A DNA stretch of 32,409 bases, from the NCBI GenBank assembly GCA_902762375.1, contig CACWNY010000012.1, positions 1 through 32,409 of the forward strand, given 5' to 3'. Shown in pieces: positions 13,438 to 22,364 of the stretch (positions are counted from its first letter, which is position 1; each line of letters begins with the position of its first letter). The translations under genes and the position numbers were made by a program. This DNA comes from an uncultured Ruminococcus sp. (lineage in GTDB: Bacteria; Bacillota; Clostridia; Oscillospirales; Acutalibacteraceae). The notes beneath the pieces are model-generated. The model was not told where the DNA came from. It made no database searches and saw only the letters and a program-made list of their open reading frames with translations.

Positions 13438-16188
13438 ATGAATTATCGTTTAGATAATACAATAAAGAAATTTCTTGCTGTAATTTTCTCTGTTGTATTT
13501 ATTTTTTCTTTTCAAACGGTATATATCAGAAATACCGCTGACGCTTATGATATTTACACGGTAAATATCAGTCAGAAAGAGATTTCCTCAAAAGGATTGA
13601 ATACTGCTTTACAGACAGTCCTTAATGAGGCAAGAAAAAAAGCAACTGACAGCTATCATTACAAAGTAATTGTACCTTCAGGAAAATATACGGTCAATAA
13701 AAGTATCCGACTTTACAGCAATACGGAACTTTGTCTTGATGGCGTTACACTTGTCAGGGACAGTAATGCAGGTGTCAACATTATCCGTACAGGTGATGTA
13801 GATAGTGCGAACACAGGTACAACAGGCTATGCTTACAGAAACATTACCGTTACAGGCGGTACACTTGACGGCAGTTATACAGGGAACACCATTATCAAAA
13901 TTGCACACGCACAGAATATTCTTATTGACAGCATTGCTATGAAGAATGTATCGAACGGTCACATTATGGAAGTGGCAGGTACAGACGGTATTACGGTTAG
14001 AAACTGTCGTTTTTCCAATCAGACAAAATCCAGTAGTGTTGGTTATGAAGCATTGCAGCTTGATATACTTACCGAATATCATTTTCCCAGCTACAGAGCA
14101 GAAGATTTGCCGATACGCAATGTTCTGATTGAGGACTGCGGTTTTTACGACTGTCCCAGAGGAATAGGCAGTCACACCTCTATTCATAACAATCCTCTCA
14201 ACGGTATTGTTATCCGTAATAATGATTTCAACCGAATGGGCAGTGCAGCTATTCAGAGCCTGAACTGGATTAACTGTGAAATCTACGGTAATACCATAGC
14301 CAATACACCAAGAGGTATTGCCATGTACTCTGTCATTGACAGTGGCAGAGGTACATACAGTCGGAATTATATTGCCAGTCAGGGAAAAACTTCTGTTCAT
14401 GATGAGTATTTTTCCAATGGTTACGGCAATATCACTATAAGAGATAATGTCATTTCTCCATGCGGTAATATATGGGATACTTTTGCGTATTATGAAAACT
14501 GCGGTATCTATGTCGGCGGGGAAAATGTGGGTTATACCTATAACCGTTCTGACGGTAGCGGTAATATTCCTCACGGAGAACATTACCTTGATAATGTAGC
14601 CGTTGTCAATAATACTATTGATATCGGCGGTTACGGTATTCAGGTAACAGGAACTAACACCGACAATACTTTTGTCGAAAATAATACCATCACTTGTCGG
14701 AAAAGTACGGTAAGTTCTTTGGAACATCACGGAATTTATCTGACTAATCACGCCTACCTTTATTCCGTCAGCAACAACACCATAAAAAATGCCGAAACAG
14801 ACGGTATCCATCTGGAAGAAGACAGTTTCGTCACCACTATTCAGGGAAACCATATTACTAATTCCACAAATTTCGGTATTGACTTGTATAATGCCTCCTG
14901 CGGTGAAATCTGGAAAAATACCATTGATAAAACAGGAGCCAACGGCATAGAAATTGCCTATCATTCCATAGTCAAAAATAAAATCATGGAAAATACCATC
15001 AGCAATGTCAAACGAAGCGGTATCAATGTTTCGGAAAGTTCAAAAGTACCCGAAATCAGTAATAATGCGATTTCAAGTTACAAAAAGAAAATGGTCAATG
15101 TTTCCGAAAAGGCAAAAATCAAACTGAAAAATAACTATAATCCTTATGTTGCCCAGTCTGTCAAAATCACTCCCTCAGATACCCAACTGGAAATCGGTAA
15201 AGATACCACACTGGAAAAATCCGTCTTTCCCACAACCGCAAAAAATAAAATGACATGGAATACCAATAACAAAGATATCATCACCGTTGACCAGAACGGA
15301 ACAGTTCACGCTGTAGGGACAGGTACGGCTGTGGTAACACTGACAACTTCCAACAACAAAACGGCTACCTGTAAAATCAGCGTCAGGAAACCACCCGAAA
15401 AAATTGAACTGAATAAAACAATTCTTGTATTGGGTGTTGATGAACGCTATCAGTTAAAAAGTATTCTGGAAGAAGATGTCATAGAGAAAAAAATCACCTA
15501 TACAAGCGATGATGAAACCGTTGCAAAAGTTGACGAAAACGGCAAAATAACCGCTGTCGGTGAAGGTGAAGCATACATTACGGCAAGTACCTACAACAAC
15601 AAAACGGCTACCTGTTATGTTTCCGTAAAGTCCGCACCAACCGAAATCTTTCTCAATGCCCAGACGCTTACACTCGGTGTCGGCGAAACTTTTCAGTTAG
15701 ATTACACCCTCCCTGACGAACAAACCTCTTCATGGATTGGTTATGCCATTACCCCGAATATCACGGTTGATAAAAACGGTATGATTACTGCCACATCAGT
15801 AGGTGAGGCAACCGCTACTGTAAATACCTATAACGGTAAATCCGCTACCTGTCATATCACTGTCGAAAAAGCACCCCAAAGCGTGATTACGGATAAAAAA
15901 TATATCATTCTTCCTTTAGGTAAGGAAACCCGTCTGTTAAGCTATACTCCCGATTATGATGGCAATGCTAAAGTGACTTACACTTCCGCTAACGAAAACA
16001 TTGCCACTATTGATGAAAACGGCAATATTTTCGGTAATACAGCAGGTATCGTCAAAGTCACTGTACAGACTTACAACGGCAAAATTGCCGATTGTATCGT
16101 GCATATCAAAGAATTACCCTCTGATATCACTATGCTTACCGAAGAAAAATTCGATAACCCTTTGCTCATCAGTAATCAACAATTATAG
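13438..16188 (+). CDS. Secreted right-handed beta-helix protein with four Big_2 Ig-like domains
   Basis: The 916-residue protein starts with a charged tip and a hydrophobic segment (about 11-30) that looks like a signal peptide or anchor. A pectate-lyase-like beta-helix follows to about residue 565. It opens with an SGKYTVNKSI-type strand and then repeats short N-x-I/N-x-T rungs such as NNTIDIGGYGIQV and NNTITC. Four bacterial Ig-like (Big_2) domains follow at about 572-651, 652-733, 734-815 and 816-895, each ending in a pattern like YNNKTATCYVSV. There is no LPXTG, dockerin or SLH domain. The fold suggests carbohydrate binding or a polysaccharide lyase or epimerase, but I cannot assign catalytic residues. 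The start at 13438 has an AGGAAGGAAA ribosome binding site. Confidence 0.85.
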   Translation: MNYRLDNTIKKFLAVIFSVVFIFSFQTVYIRNTADAYDIYTVNISQKEISSKGLNTALQTVLNEARKKATDSYHYKVIVPSGKYTVNKSIRLYSNTELCLDGVTLVRDSNAGVNIIRTGDVDSANTGTTGYAYRNITVTGGTLDGSYTGNTIIKIAHAQNILIDSIAMKNVSNGHIMEVAGTDGITVRNCRFSNQTKSSSVGYEALQLDILTEYHFPSYRAEDLPIRNVLIEDCGFYDCPRGIGSHTSIHNNPLNGIVIRNNDFNRMGSAAIQSLNWINCEIYGNTIANTPRGIAMYSVIDSGRGTYSRNYIASQGKTSVHDEYFSNGYGNITIRDNVISPCGNIWDTFAYYENCGIYVGGENVGYTYNRSDGSGNIPHGEHYLDNVAVVNNTIDIGGYGIQVTGTNTDNTFVENNTITCRKSTVSSLEHHGIYLTNHAYLYSVSNNTIKNAETDGIHLEEDSFVTTIQGNHITNSTNFGIDLYNASCGEIWKNTIDKTGANGIEIAYHSIVKNKIMENTISNVKRSGINVSESSKVPEISNNAISSYKKKMVNVSEKAKIKLKNNYNPYVAQSVKITPSDTQLEIGKDTTLEKSVFPTTAKNKMTWNTNNKDIITVDQNGTVHAVGTGTAVVTLTTSNNKTATCKISVRKPPEKIELNKTILVLGVDERYQLKSILEEDVIEKKITYTSDDETVAKVDENGKITAVGEGEAYITASTYNNKTATCYVSVKSAPTEIFLNAQTLTLGVGETFQLDYTLPDEQTSSWIGYAITPNITVDKNGMITATSVGEATATVNTYNGKSATCHITVEKAPQSVITDKKYIILPLGKETRLLSYTPDYDGNAKVTYTSANENIATIDENGNIFGNTAGIVKVTVQTYNGKIADCIVHIKELPSDITMLTEEKFDNPLLISNQQL

Positions 16189-16200
16189 AAAATCAACCTA

Positions 16201-16342
16201 TAGCTATGACAATGAAAAGTTTTTGTCCACTTTTTTCAAAAAGTGGTGGGGTCGAGGGGCAAAGCCCCTCGTGGGATTTTTAAGGGCGAAGCCCTTAAAC
16301 TCATCAAAATCCAAACAAAATTTGCGTAAGCAAATTTTGACA
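16201..16342 (+). repeat. Interspersed hairpin repeat, one arm with part of the core (locus 7)
   Basis: TAGCTATGACAATGAAAAG (half a core) leads into hairpin A (CCAC...GTGG), B with CGAGGGGCAAAGCCCCTCG, C (TTAAGGGCGAAGCCCTTAA) and D (AAATTTGCGTAAGCAAATTT). Both sides of the B stem differ from other loci in a way that keeps pairing. Confidence 0.87.
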
Positions 16343-16383
16343 GTTACAGATTGTTTTTTTAGCTTTCCCCCATTTCCCAAAGC

Positions 16384-16433
16384 ACAAAATCCCCTTTCAG
16401 ACCATAAAGGTCTGAAAAGGGATTTTGTTTTTT
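16384..16433. terminator. Bidirectional terminator between convergent genes
   Basis: AAAATCCCCTTTCAGACC pairs with GGTCTGAAAAGGGATTTT around a short loop (one mismatch), followed by GTTTTTTC on the plus strand. It lies between the beta-helix gene and the convergent O-antigen ligase-like gene and can serve both. Confidence 0.85.
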
Positions 16434-16452
16434 CGATTGGAACGATTTTTAT

Positions 16453-17889
16453 TTATTGACCAAAAAGTGATTTGATGTGAAAAATTTCTTCCGTATGGTC
16501 ATACCGTTTCATATAACAGCTTGCATACCCTATAAAATACCAGAACATCGCAATCATATAAGAATGTTCCAGTAAAATTGTTTTTTCAATGAGGGCATAG
16601 ACACAGTAAGCACACAAAAAAGAAAATATACAGATAAACAGACTGTTTTTCAAATCGCTTTTTTCCAGAAAGACAGATTTGAAAAGATGTTTTCCAAAAG
16701 CCAACGCAAACCCCAGAAAAATCACAAACCCGACAAGTCCGTTACCGACTAAAATAGTGAGATAGCCATTATGCAAATCGGAATACTTGAACCCTTTTTC
16801 CATCAGTCTTGACCCATACAGCACAATATTTTCCTTACCAACACCGAAAATAGGATAGTTGGCAAAAACAACCACCGCTTTTTGCAGAAGTTTAATTCTA
16901 CCACTGTCAAGGTTATCGTTTTCATGAGCAAAGGTTACCACACTGATTTTATCTTCAGAAGATTTATCAGGTTTTCCTTTCATCGGGTCAATCGCTTTTC
17001 CCTGACTGACCGCATTTCCCGCACTCAAGGCAACAGATACTGCCTTGTTGGAGAAAATCCGTAACCCGACAAGTCCTCCCAGCAACATTATCGAAACTAT
17101 CATTATACTGCCTGTTACCAGCAACATTTTTTTCAGGCTGACTGTTTTCAGTTCACAGAAAATGCGGTATATCACATTGACGATGATGTAACCGCACAAT
17201 AACAGCAGTGAACCGTTGGAATCACTCAAAAATACCCCCAAAGCATTCATCAAAGAAAAAAGTATCAATATTCTGTTGCCCAGAATCCTTTTAAGATTTC
17301 CCTTATACAAATCTTCTTTGGAGAGAATATGAGCAAAGACAATCGCTATCACACCGTAAAAAGCCAGTAAATTCGGATTGGTGAATATTCCCGTAAAGCG
17401 GTTTTCATAGATAACCATACGGTAATCATTTCCCAAAAATTTAAAATGTTGTTCACCGAAAGGCAGAGTAATGAAACTGACTATCATTGCCAGAGTAGTG
17501 GCAAACAAAATAAAATGAGCTATGATATAGATTTCTTTATAGATATCTGTTTTTTCTTCGGTATGAATACCGTACAGCACAAAGAAACATACCACCACAT
17601 GACCAAGCAACACCATATTCAAAAAGAAATTATCCCATAGATGTATCACACAGGTTATCAGATAAGCAATAACAAAAGCTGTCAGCCATGTTCCGTACAG
17701 AACTTTATGCAACCGTTTAGGACGGATATAGTAAAAAACGATTAACCCTATCCCCCACAGCGTCAGCAGATACTTGATACCATGTCCGACAATTTCGGTA
17801 TGACAAAAGCTGGTAAAAAACAAGGCAACCGCATAAACTATCCTGAACAGAGAAATATCTGTCAAAATTTTTTTGAAATTCCTTATCAT
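16453..17889 (-). CDS. O-antigen ligase/polymerase-like membrane protein
   Basis: The 478-residue protein is polytopic, with about ten to twelve hydrophobic segments. It has the Wzy_C-family features FTGIFTNPNLLAFYGV around residue 165 and LHNGYLTILVGNGLVGF near residue 375, after a long soluble loop. Such proteins join or polymerise lipid-linked glycans at the outer face of the membrane. In a Gram-positive cell this would mean a capsule, cell-wall glycan or protein glycan. It overlaps the upstream sugar transferase by four bases (ATGA), so the two genes are co-translated. Confidence 0.82.
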   Translation of the reverse strand: MIRNFKKILTDISLFRIVYAVALFFTSFCHTEIVGHGIKYLLTLWGIGLIVFYYIRPKRLHKVLYGTWLTAFVIAYLITCVIHLWDNFFLNMVLLGHVVVCFFVLYGIHTEEKTDIYKEIYIIAHFILFATTLAMIVSFITLPFGEQHFKFLGNDYRMVIYENRFTGIFTNPNLLAFYGVIAIVFAHILSKEDLYKGNLKRILGNRILILFSLMNALGVFLSDSNGSLLLLCGYIIVNVIYRIFCELKTVSLKKMLLVTGSIMIVSIMLLGGLVGLRIFSNKAVSVALSAGNAVSQGKAIDPMKGKPDKSSEDKISVVTFAHENDNLDSGRIKLLQKAVVVFANYPIFGVGKENIVLYGSRLMEKGFKYSDLHNGYLTILVGNGLVGFVIFLGFALAFGKHLFKSVFLEKSDLKNSLFICIFSFLCAYCVYALIEKTILLEHSYMIAMFWYFIGYASCYMKRYDHTEEIFHIKSLFGQ

Positions 17890-18572
17890 TTCAGCACACC
17901 GCCAACAGTTTTGAACATCACTTTAAAATCGTATAAGACATTGAATTGATTATAATAATCCAGATTAAGTTCCATTTTTTGTGGAAGAATAATTTCCATA
18001 TAATTTTTATCGACCAAAGCAGGGTCAGTAAACAGTTCGTCGTTGTCTTTGAAAGAGATACTTGCCATAGAGGTAATACCAGCAGGTGTAAGTAAAGTGG
18101 CATACATATCGGGTGTATACATATTGACATATTTAGGGACTTCAGGTCTTGTACCAACAAAACTCATATCCCCCACAAGTACATTGAATACCTGCGGAAA
18201 CTCATCAAGACGATATTTTCTTAAAAATCCACCTATTCTGGTAATACGGCTGTCATTCGCTTCGGTGAGAAGATTACCTTTGCTTTCTGCGTCCTGAACC
18301 ATAGTTCTGAATTTAAGGATTTTGAATTGTCTGCCATAGGTAGTCACTCTTACCTGTTTAAAGATGATATCCCCTTTGGAATCGCACTTTATCAGCACAG
18401 CCATTATCAGCATAGGGATTGCCAGAGCAACAATCAATAACAATGCCAGAATGATGTCGGTCACTCTTTTTAAAAAGAGTGACAATTTCTTTTTACTGAG
18501 AATATCGTAATAAATTCTGACCTGTTCATTCTGCATATAATCGGGCAAATCTTCCCACTTACACAAAAACAT
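17886..18572 (-). CDS. Undecaprenyl-phosphate sugar-1-phosphate transferase
   Basis: This enzyme family (bacterial sugar transferase, PF02397) starts lipid-linked glycan synthesis by moving a sugar-1-phosphate onto undecaprenyl phosphate. The 228-residue protein has one membrane helix at 37-61, then FKQVRVTTYGRQFKILKFRT (71-90), the catalytic Asp123-Glu124 in RLDEFPQ and GDMSFVGTRPEV (134-145). It is a short, single-domain form. The start has an AGAGGTG ribosome binding site. It is paired only with the O-antigen ligase-like gene; no other glycosyltransferase or flippase is in the window. Confidence 0.92.
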   Translation of the reverse strand: MFLCKWEDLPDYMQNEQVRIYYDILSKKKLSLFLKRVTDIILALLLIVALAIPMLIMAVLIKCDSKGDIIFKQVRVTTYGRQFKILKFRTMVQDAESKGNLLTEANDSRITRIGGFLRKYRLDEFPQVFNVLVGDMSFVGTRPEVPKYVNMYTPDMYATLLTPAGITSMASISFKDNDELFTDPALVDKNYMEIILPQKMELNLDYYNQFNVLYDFKVMFKTVGGVLK

Positions 18573-18589
18573 TACTCACACCTCTTTTA

Positions 18590-18860
18590 GTTTAAGGGCT
18601 ACCGCCCTTAAAAATCCTGCTAAGGGGCTGCCGCCCCTTAACCCCGCCCACTTTTTTGAAAAAAAGTGGACAAAAAACTTTTTCGGCTCACTTCGTTCGG
18701 ATTATTATCTCAAAGTATAGCTATGACAACTGAAAGTTTTTGTCGAACTTTTTTCAAAAAGTTCGTGGGGTTCAGGGGCAACGCCCCTGATGGGATTTTT
18801 AAGGGCGAAGCCCTTAAACTCTTCAAAATCCAAACAAAATTTGCGTAAGCAAATTTTGAC
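18590..18860. repeat. Interspersed hairpin repeat, paired arms around a core (locus 8)
   Basis: The minus arm has two C-type hairpins, the second with an AAGGGGC...GCCCCTT stem, then A (CCAC...GTGG). The core (about 18682-18732) runs GGCTCACTTCGTTCGGA to TAGCTATGACAACTGAAAG. The plus arm has A (CGAAC...GTTCG), B (CAGGGGCAACGCCCCTG), C and D. The stretch from 18861 to the ispD stop holds no gene that I can see. Confidence 0.88.
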
Positions 18861-18951
18861 TGTAACGATTTGATTTTCAACTGCACGAAAACTTTCAGAT
18901 TTAATTTGTTTGGGTTATGATTAATGGTAAACGCTTGCATTCCGAACGCTT

Positions 18952-18984
18952 TTTCATGTCATTCCGAACGCAATGAGGAATCTT
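18952..18984. repeat. CATTCCGAACG..ATGAGGAATCT repeat at the end of ispD
   Basis: CATTCCGAACGCAATGAGGAATC forms the 3' end of ispD, and a partial copy (CATTCCGAACG) lies about 20 bases to its left. It resembles the TTCCGAACGAAGTGAGCC segment in the core of the hairpin repeat. Similar sequences recur between genes in many bacteria, as far as I know. Confidence 0.5.
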
Positions 18985-19672
18985 TAATTGCTGATTGGAT
19001 AAAGGTTTCGGCTATCAGAATATCTTCGGGAGTAGTCAATTTAATATTGGTAGGGAAATCAGGTGTGATAAAGACTTTTTTCCCCATAGTTTCGATAAGC
19101 TGACAATCGTCCGTATAATCCTTATGTTCGGATAAGGCTTTTTGTACGGCAAGGGTGTAGATTGTTTTTTCGAACACCTGTGGAGTATGAATGGCGATAA
19201 GAGTACTTCTGTCGGGTGTACTTTGAATGAAACGATTGTTGTCTACAATTTTTATGGTATCTTTTACGCTTACGCCCAGAGCGGAACTACCGTACTGATA
19301 AGCGTCATGGATAACTTCATTGATTTTTTCCACGCTGACAAGCGGTCTTGCACCGTCATGGATAGCGATATAATCGGTATCACTGCTGACCAGTTGCAAA
19401 CCGTTGATAACGGATTGCTGACGGGTATTTCCACCTTCGGTAAGGGCTTTGAGTTTGGTAATGTTGTTGGTTTCAGCCAGTGACTGTATAACAGCATTAT
19501 CCTGTTTTCGGCAGACTACGATAATTTCAGAAATAGTTTCCGCCTGTTGAAAAGCGGTAAGGGTATGTAGAATAGTTTCTTTTCCGCAAAGTTTAATCAA
19601 CTGTTTACTGACAGTCATTCCCATTCTTGTAGACTGTCCTGCACCGACAATAATTGCCGTTGTTTTTTTCAT
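18959..19672 (-). CDS. ispD: 2-C-methyl-D-erythritol 4-phosphate cytidylyltransferase
   Basis: IspD adds CMP to methylerythritol phosphate in the non-mevalonate isoprenoid pathway. The 237-residue protein has the nucleotide loop AGQSTRMG (11-18) with Lys23, GGNTRQQSV (80-88), AIHDGARPLV (103-112), SVKDTIK (135-141) and TPQVFE (163-168). The last residues, SSLRSE, are encoded by a common repeat, so the tail is probably acquired. Its ATG overlaps the upstream stop by one base (TGATG). The upstream gene's last codons carry the GAAGGGGAA ribosome binding site, so translation is likely coupled to the serine hydrolase gene. Confidence 0.95.
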   Translation of the reverse strand: MKKTTAIIVGAGQSTRMGMTVSKQLIKLCGKETILHTLTAFQQAETISEIIVVCRKQDNAVIQSLAETNNITKLKALTEGGNTRQQSVINGLQLVSSDTDYIAIHDGARPLVSVEKINEVIHDAYQYGSSALGVSVKDTIKIVDNNRFIQSTPDRSTLIAIHTPQVFEKTIYTLAVQKALSEHKDYTDDCQLIETMGKKVFITPDFPTNIKLTTPEDILIAETFIQSAIKDSSLRSE

Positions 19673-21102
19673 CAGTATTCCCCTTCTTCATCATTATCAT
19701 TATTTTCTTCGCCATCTGTAGCTGTGTTTTCGTCAGAAGTATTGCTAACCTGTTCTTCAATGATTTCAGGTTCGGTAGGTGGTTCAGTAGGAATTTCGGT
19801 AGGAATTTCGGTAGGAATTTCGGTAGGAATTTCGGTAGGCGGTTCAGTAGGAGCTTCGGTGGGTTTTTCGGTAGGCGGTTCGGTAGGAACATTATCTTGT
19901 GGAAAAAGTATTTTCCGTAATTCTGTCATCAGGGTAAGAGCTGTCTGTTGTAATTCCCGTTCGTTGATATTGGTAAGTCCTATAATTTTAATGTCCCGTT
20001 TTCTGGTGACGATATCGACAGCATAATACAATTCGGTATTTCCTGTATGATAGTAGTAGTCATCAGTCACAAACCAGCCGTAGCCGTAATTGAAACCGTC
20101 TTTTCCTACATGGGTAGCTTTCTGTAAAGTATCTTTATCCAGAACTTTTCCGCTACTGTAAGCATTAAGCCATTTTAACATATCCGTTGTAGTGGAAACA
20201 ATCTCTCCTGCGGAATAGAAATAACTGCTGTCTATTTTAAGACCTTTCGTCCAGTCATTATCAAGATAGCCTTCGCTGTCGGTATCTGACATACGCAAGG
20301 AAGAGTTATCCATATACAAAGGATAAAAAATTTCATCTTGAATATATTGTTCATAACTTTTTCCGCTGACTTTTTCAATAATCATTCCCATCAGATAATA
20401 ATTGGTGTTACAGTAGGAAAAGGTTTCTCCAGGTTTTGCATAAGTACCGAGATTATTTACCCATTCTATCAGTTCTTTTTGAGAGAGTTTGGAATCAGCG
20501 TCAAGTTCATCGGCTTCTAAAAGATTGATGTAATCATTGAGATAATCATATAATCCTGAACACATATTGAGTAAATGACGGATTTTAATATCTTTGGAAA
20601 TTTTCAGACCTTTGATATATTTGGTAACGCTGTCTTCGAGCGATAATTTTTTCTGTTGTGAAAGTTTGGCAATAGCGGCAGCGGTAAACTGTTTGGTACA
20701 TGACCCTATTTCGTATTTGGTATCGAGTGTGTTTGGAATTTTCTTGTCGATATCGCTGTAACCCCACGCTTTATGGTAAAGAATTTCGTCACCTACGGCA
20801 ACTAAAAATGTACCGTTGAAATTCATCTGTCCTAATCTTTTCTCAATCAGTTCTTTAGTTTTTTTCAGCGTATTTTTATCAAAGGACGATGTTGTTTTTT
20901 TCGTTTCGGGTTCAGGCGGACGGGTAGGTTTTGTTGTTGACGGTTCATTTTCTGATTTCAGGTCAATCTTTGGAAATCGTGATGACAATGTTTCCCCTAT
21001 GTCTGGTGCTGAGGTCTTGACATTGCTTACCGCTATCATCACAATCAGAACCACAAAAAAACTGAGTAATAACATGACTTTTCTATTGGATTTCATTTTC
21101 AT
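19672..21102 (-). CDS. Membrane-anchored serine hydrolase (class C beta-lactamase fold) with PTE-repeat tail
   Basis: The 476-residue protein has a membrane helix at 8-26, a proline/threonine-rich linker and a penicillin-binding-like domain at about 80-400. The three active-site motifs are present: Ser134-x-x-Lys137 (SCTK), Tyr230-x-Asn232 (YCN) and His352-Thr-Gly (HTG). This is family PF00144, which includes D-aminopeptidases, carboxypeptidases and esterases. A role in peptidoglycan trimming is likely but not proven. The tail at 406-445 is ten PTE-type four-residue repeats, and the protein ends in an acidic stretch with no anchoring motif. An AGGGG ribosome binding site fixes the start. The gene follows the nucleotidyltransferase gene by 13 bases and precedes ispD with a one-base overlap. 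Confidence 0.88.
   Translation of the reverse strand: MKMKSNRKVMLLLSFFVVLIVMIAVSNVKTSAPDIGETLSSRFPKIDLKSENEPSTTKPTRPPEPETKKTTSSFDKNTLKKTKELIEKRLGQMNFNGTFLVAVGDEILYHKAWGYSDIDKKIPNTLDTKYEIGSCTKQFTAAAIAKLSQQKKLSLEDSVTKYIKGLKISKDIKIRHLLNMCSGLYDYLNDYINLLEADELDADSKLSQKELIEWVNNLGTYAKPGETFSYCNTNYYLMGMIIEKVSGKSYEQYIQDEIFYPLYMDNSSLRMSDTDSEGYLDNDWTKGLKIDSSYFYSAGEIVSTTTDMLKWLNAYSSGKVLDKDTLQKATHVGKDGFNYGYGWFVTDDYYYHTGNTELYYAVDIVTRKRDIKIIGLTNINERELQQTALTLMTELRKILFPQDNVPTEPPTEKPTEAPTEPPTEIPTEIPTEIPTEIPTEPPTEPEIIEEQVSNTSDENTATDGEENNDNDEEGEY
19775..19890 (-). repeat. 12-base tandem repeats coding PTEx units
   Basis: The segment consists of ten 12-base units, several of them identical (GAAATTCCTACC on the minus strand). 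All code for PTEP, PTEI or similar. Such tracts can change length by slippage without shifting the reading frame. Confidence 0.8.
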
Positions 21103-21115
21103 TCCATTACCCCTT

Positions 21116-22315
21116 TTAGTCTGTCTGATGTTCCAGCCCTATGGCTTTAATGACAGATTTATAATAATCGGCAGTATGTTTATTGATACTGCTGTAATTG
21201 TGCATATTTCCTTTTCGGAAAATTCGCTTTCCCACATATACCACCCATACAAACGGTAATAAAAACGGATATTTTCTCAATATGGCATTCTGCGACTTCA
21301 AAAATCCATAAGATGGAAATACCTGTCTGAAAATAAATTTCAGTTTGCTGGGCTTATGACCGTCTGCGGTCATTTTAGATGTCCGTATGCCTATGTTATG
21401 TTCTTTTTTGCCATAAGTTTCGCCGTTGATGAGAAAAACATCTAATAAATTATTCAGGTCGATACCTGTTCCCTGTGGCGAAAACCACCGCTGGGCAATT
21501 TCCTGAGCTTTTGCATCAAAATCACTGTACCCAAATTGTTTCAGGATATCATCAACATACTTCCAGTCTGTTTTGTCGGCAAAAGCCTTTCGGAAAAGAT
21601 AGTAGTCCAGAAATACTCTCGGCGGAATACCTGCATAATTGAAATGCTGTATCGCATGAACATTCAGGAAAATATAAATATCTTCCAGTGACATTTCGTA
21701 AATATACGAAAATCCTTTTTTTTGTTTGAGGCGTCTGGATAAATTCTGATAGTATTCTCTGATAGCAGAATTGCTCCCCTCATAAAGACTGAAATGCTGT
21801 TCCAGACAAATAAAGGGTTCTTTATGATAAATCCTGTCATGACCACCAAGTTCTCCTGTAGCAACATACCCCAGTTTTCCAAGCACTTTATCTGCCTTTT
21901 CAAATGCTTTTAGTTCAACATATGTATCTATATCGCCCATATACCGATATACACTTGATGGATAAGTTTTTTTGAAATATACCCCTTTGAGTAACAACAT
22001 GGCAATTTTATTTTCTTCAAAGGCATTCTGCAATAACTTCAGTTCATAAAGCTGATTGGTATCACTCATCACTAACTTCCGAAACTGACTTTTCAGGAAA
22101 TTTCTGATTTCCGCTGACGGTTGCTGACTTTCCTCAAGTAAATCAACGCCCTTTTTCAACAAAGCTGTAAAACTCATTTCCTCTGCAAAGCGTATGACTT
22201 TTTTCCAGTCAAAAGAAAGGTCGCTGATATCTGCCTGTTCACCGTTGACCGCTGACCTCACTAACCGAAAAATACAACGATATTCATCAGCATTTTCCGT
22301 CACGACATTTTCCAT
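21116..22315 (-). CDS. Nucleotidyltransferase family protein (NTP_transf_5-like)
   Basis: The 399-residue protein carries MLLLKGVYFKKTYPS followed by YRYMGDIDTYV, with Asp128 and Asp130 in the GD-x-D metal site of the nucleotidyltransferase fold. The layout, an LLKG motif before the site and a long helical C-terminus, fits PF14907. Members often lie in cell-surface polysaccharide or peptide-modification clusters, and substrates are mostly unknown. It has a good GGAGG ribosome binding site and appears to be the first gene of a unit with the serine hydrolase and ispD, possibly continuing from addBA across repeat locus 9. Confidence 0.78.
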   Translation of the reverse strand: MENVVTENADEYRCIFRLVRSAVNGEQADISDLSFDWKKVIRFAEEMSFTALLKKGVDLLEESQQPSAEIRNFLKSQFRKLVMSDTNQLYELKLLQNAFEENKIAMLLLKGVYFKKTYPSSVYRYMGDIDTYVELKAFEKADKVLGKLGYVATGELGGHDRIYHKEPFICLEQHFSLYEGSNSAIREYYQNLSRRLKQKKGFSYIYEMSLEDIYIFLNVHAIQHFNYAGIPPRVFLDYYLFRKAFADKTDWKYVDDILKQFGYSDFDAKAQEIAQRWFSPQGTGIDLNNLLDVFLINGETYGKKEHNIGIRTSKMTADGHKPSKLKFIFRQVFPSYGFLKSQNAILRKYPFLLPFVWVVYVGKRIFRKGNMHNYSSINKHTADYYKSVIKAIGLEHQTD

Positions 22316-22364
22316 ACATACCTCCGTAAAATTTAAGGGCTGTTATCTTTGAAAACTCTGTGTT

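Noticed and set aside
13678..14964. A 428-codon open frame on the minus strand opposite the beta-helix gene
   Set aside because: It mirrors the codon pattern of the repetitive plus-strand gene, has no ribosome binding site or family motif, and the plus-strand protein is clearly real.
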